Positions 63,506 through 64,000 of a DNA stretch of 64,000 bases are shown piece by piece. The translations under genes were made by a program, and so were the position numbers. Numbering within the stretch: the stretch's first letter is position 1; each line of letters opens with the position of its first letter. A model generated the notes under the pieces. It was not told the origin of the DNA and did not search any database. It worked only from the letters and a program-made list of their open reading frames with translations. The stretch is taken from the NCBI RefSeq assembly GCF_016427605.1, contig NZ_JAELXQ010000002.1, positions 310,001-374,000 on the forward strand, given 5' to 3'. The stretch is from Ochrobactrum sp. Q0168. Its GTDB lineage: Bacteria; Pseudomonadota; Alphaproteobacteria; Rhizobiales; Rhizobiaceae.

Positions 63506-63610
63506 GGTATTCTCCTCCCGAAATGACGCTGCTCCTACAGCGCTTCGACAAGGAGGATCGCGCGATAGCGGGGGAGAGTCATCCCGCGTTTTCACGCTCG
63601 CAACATCATG

Positions 63611-63628
63611 TGTCGCAATATTGAGACA
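63611..63628. promoter_or_regulatory. Palindromic operator candidate between regulator and ALDH
   Basis: TGTCGCAATATTGAGACA, an 18-bp dyad with one mismatched pair, 106 bp before the ALDH start and 28 bp after the regulator stop. Likely binding site for the Fis-type regulator encoded alongside. Confidence 0.55.
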
Positions 63629-63655
63629 GTTGGGTCGCGTAATTTTACAAAGCGA

Positions 63656-64000
63656 TCAATGCGGGCGAATGATCTTGAGCCGGTTCAGCTTGCGGTGCAG
63701 CGTCGCGCGGCTGATGCCCAGAAGCACTGCGGCTGCGGAAATATTCCCTTCCGCGCGGGCCAATGCCCGAAGGATAACGCCGCGTTCCGATTCTGCCATA
63801 TCCTCGCGCGGATCGGCATTCCAGCCCAGAATATCGGCAGCAGGCAAAGGGCCTGCCAGTGCCGCATCGTCAAGGCCGAGCGCTACGCGCGCAGCCCGCG
63901 TCGCGCCGATCACCAGATCGTCCTTGTCGACCGCAATCAACGCGCCGCCGCTGCGATCCACGCTGGGTGCCAGCATGATGCGGGCTTTTGGAAAAGCCTG
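63656..64000 (-). CDS. Fis-type (AcoR-like) transcriptional regulator, N-terminus beyond window
   Basis: C-terminal 114 residues only; the frame is open to the right edge. Ends with a Fis-type HTH: RGVILRALARAEGNISAAAV, then LLGISRATLHRKLNRLKIIR. The preceding part (SGGALIAVDKDDLVIGATRA) resembles the sensing region of AcoR-type regulators. The sequence just before the HTH (ADILGWNADPREDMAES) shows no sigma-54 AAA+ core, so it may be the short form that lacks it. Adjacent to ALDH and probably its regulator. Confidence 0.75.
   Translation of the reverse strand, partial: QAFPKARIMLAPSVDRSGGALIAVDKDDLVIGATRAARVALGLDDAALAGPLPAADILGWNADPREDMAESERGVILRALARAEGNISAAAVLLGISRATLHRKLNRLKIIRPH

Overview
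The window comes from an alphaproteobacterium of the order Hyphomicrobiales, most likely the Brucella/Ochrobactrum group. The reasons are the gene order hisD-UPF0262-phosphatase-infA-maf-yacG, a DUF2948 gene beside murA, short palindromic intergenic repeats typical of Rhizobiales, and three copies of a roughly 110-bp repeat resembling the Bru-RS elements of Brucella. This is inference from recognised families; no database search was possible. No transposase, prophage or CRISPR array was seen.

Layout. (1) 1-6.4 kb: a two-gene RND efflux system (pump truncated by the left edge), an orphan membrane histidine kinase and tRNA-Arg(ACG). (2) 6.5-13.5 kb: a frameshifted small exported protein, tRNA-Phe(GAA), then a leftward housekeeping block (yacG, maf, infA, a low-molecular-weight phosphatase, UPF0262, hisD, DUF2948, murA and a 59-aa conserved small protein). 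(3) 13.6-14.3 kb: tRNA-Thr(GGT) followed by an AT-rich segment bounded by an 18-bp near-perfect direct repeat. (4) 14.3-29.1 kb: a sugar-acid island. Fuconate dehydratase, FAH-family hydrolase, SDR dehydrogenase, MaoC protein, Gfo/Idh dehydrogenase, mutarotase, a second enolase-superfamily enzyme and a complete sugar ABC importer run leftward. They face a divergent IclR regulator and a COG3618 lactonase. This set matches the non-phosphorylating L-fucose pathway ending in pyruvate and lactate. A family III CoA-transferase coupled to a solute-binding-protein fold without a signal peptide lies next to it, behind a similar AT-rich operator-like sequence.

(5) 29.1-38.5 kb: a heterotetrameric sarcosine oxidase operon (soxBDAG) divergent from a four-gene OsmF/YehZYXW-type osmoprotectant importer. 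(6) 38.5-46.5 kb: cueR, a membrane PQQ glucose dehydrogenase, a Cu+-exporting P-type ATPase with a typical 19-bp-spacer MerR-type promoter, and a PAS-GGDEF-EAL protein. (7) 46.8-53 kb: a TPP riboswitch heading thiD-thiO-thiS-thiG-thiE-thiY-tenA-thiX; no thiC and no transporter ATPase gene is present in the operon. (8) 53-64 kb: a KGSA-dehydrogenase-like ALDH, a structured intergenic region ending in a terminator-like hairpin, an ABC exporter, an LtaS/OpgB-like phosphoglycerol transferase, a LacI regulator, and an alcohol/aldehyde oxidation set (DUF779, AdhP, ALDH) next to a Fis-type regulator cut by the right edge.

Most genes are ordinary. The observations most worth a second look are the fucose regulon with its shared operator-like sites, the CoA-transferase/signal-less binding-protein pair, the direct repeat beside tRNA-Thr, and the structured leader-like region at about 54.65-54.84 kb.
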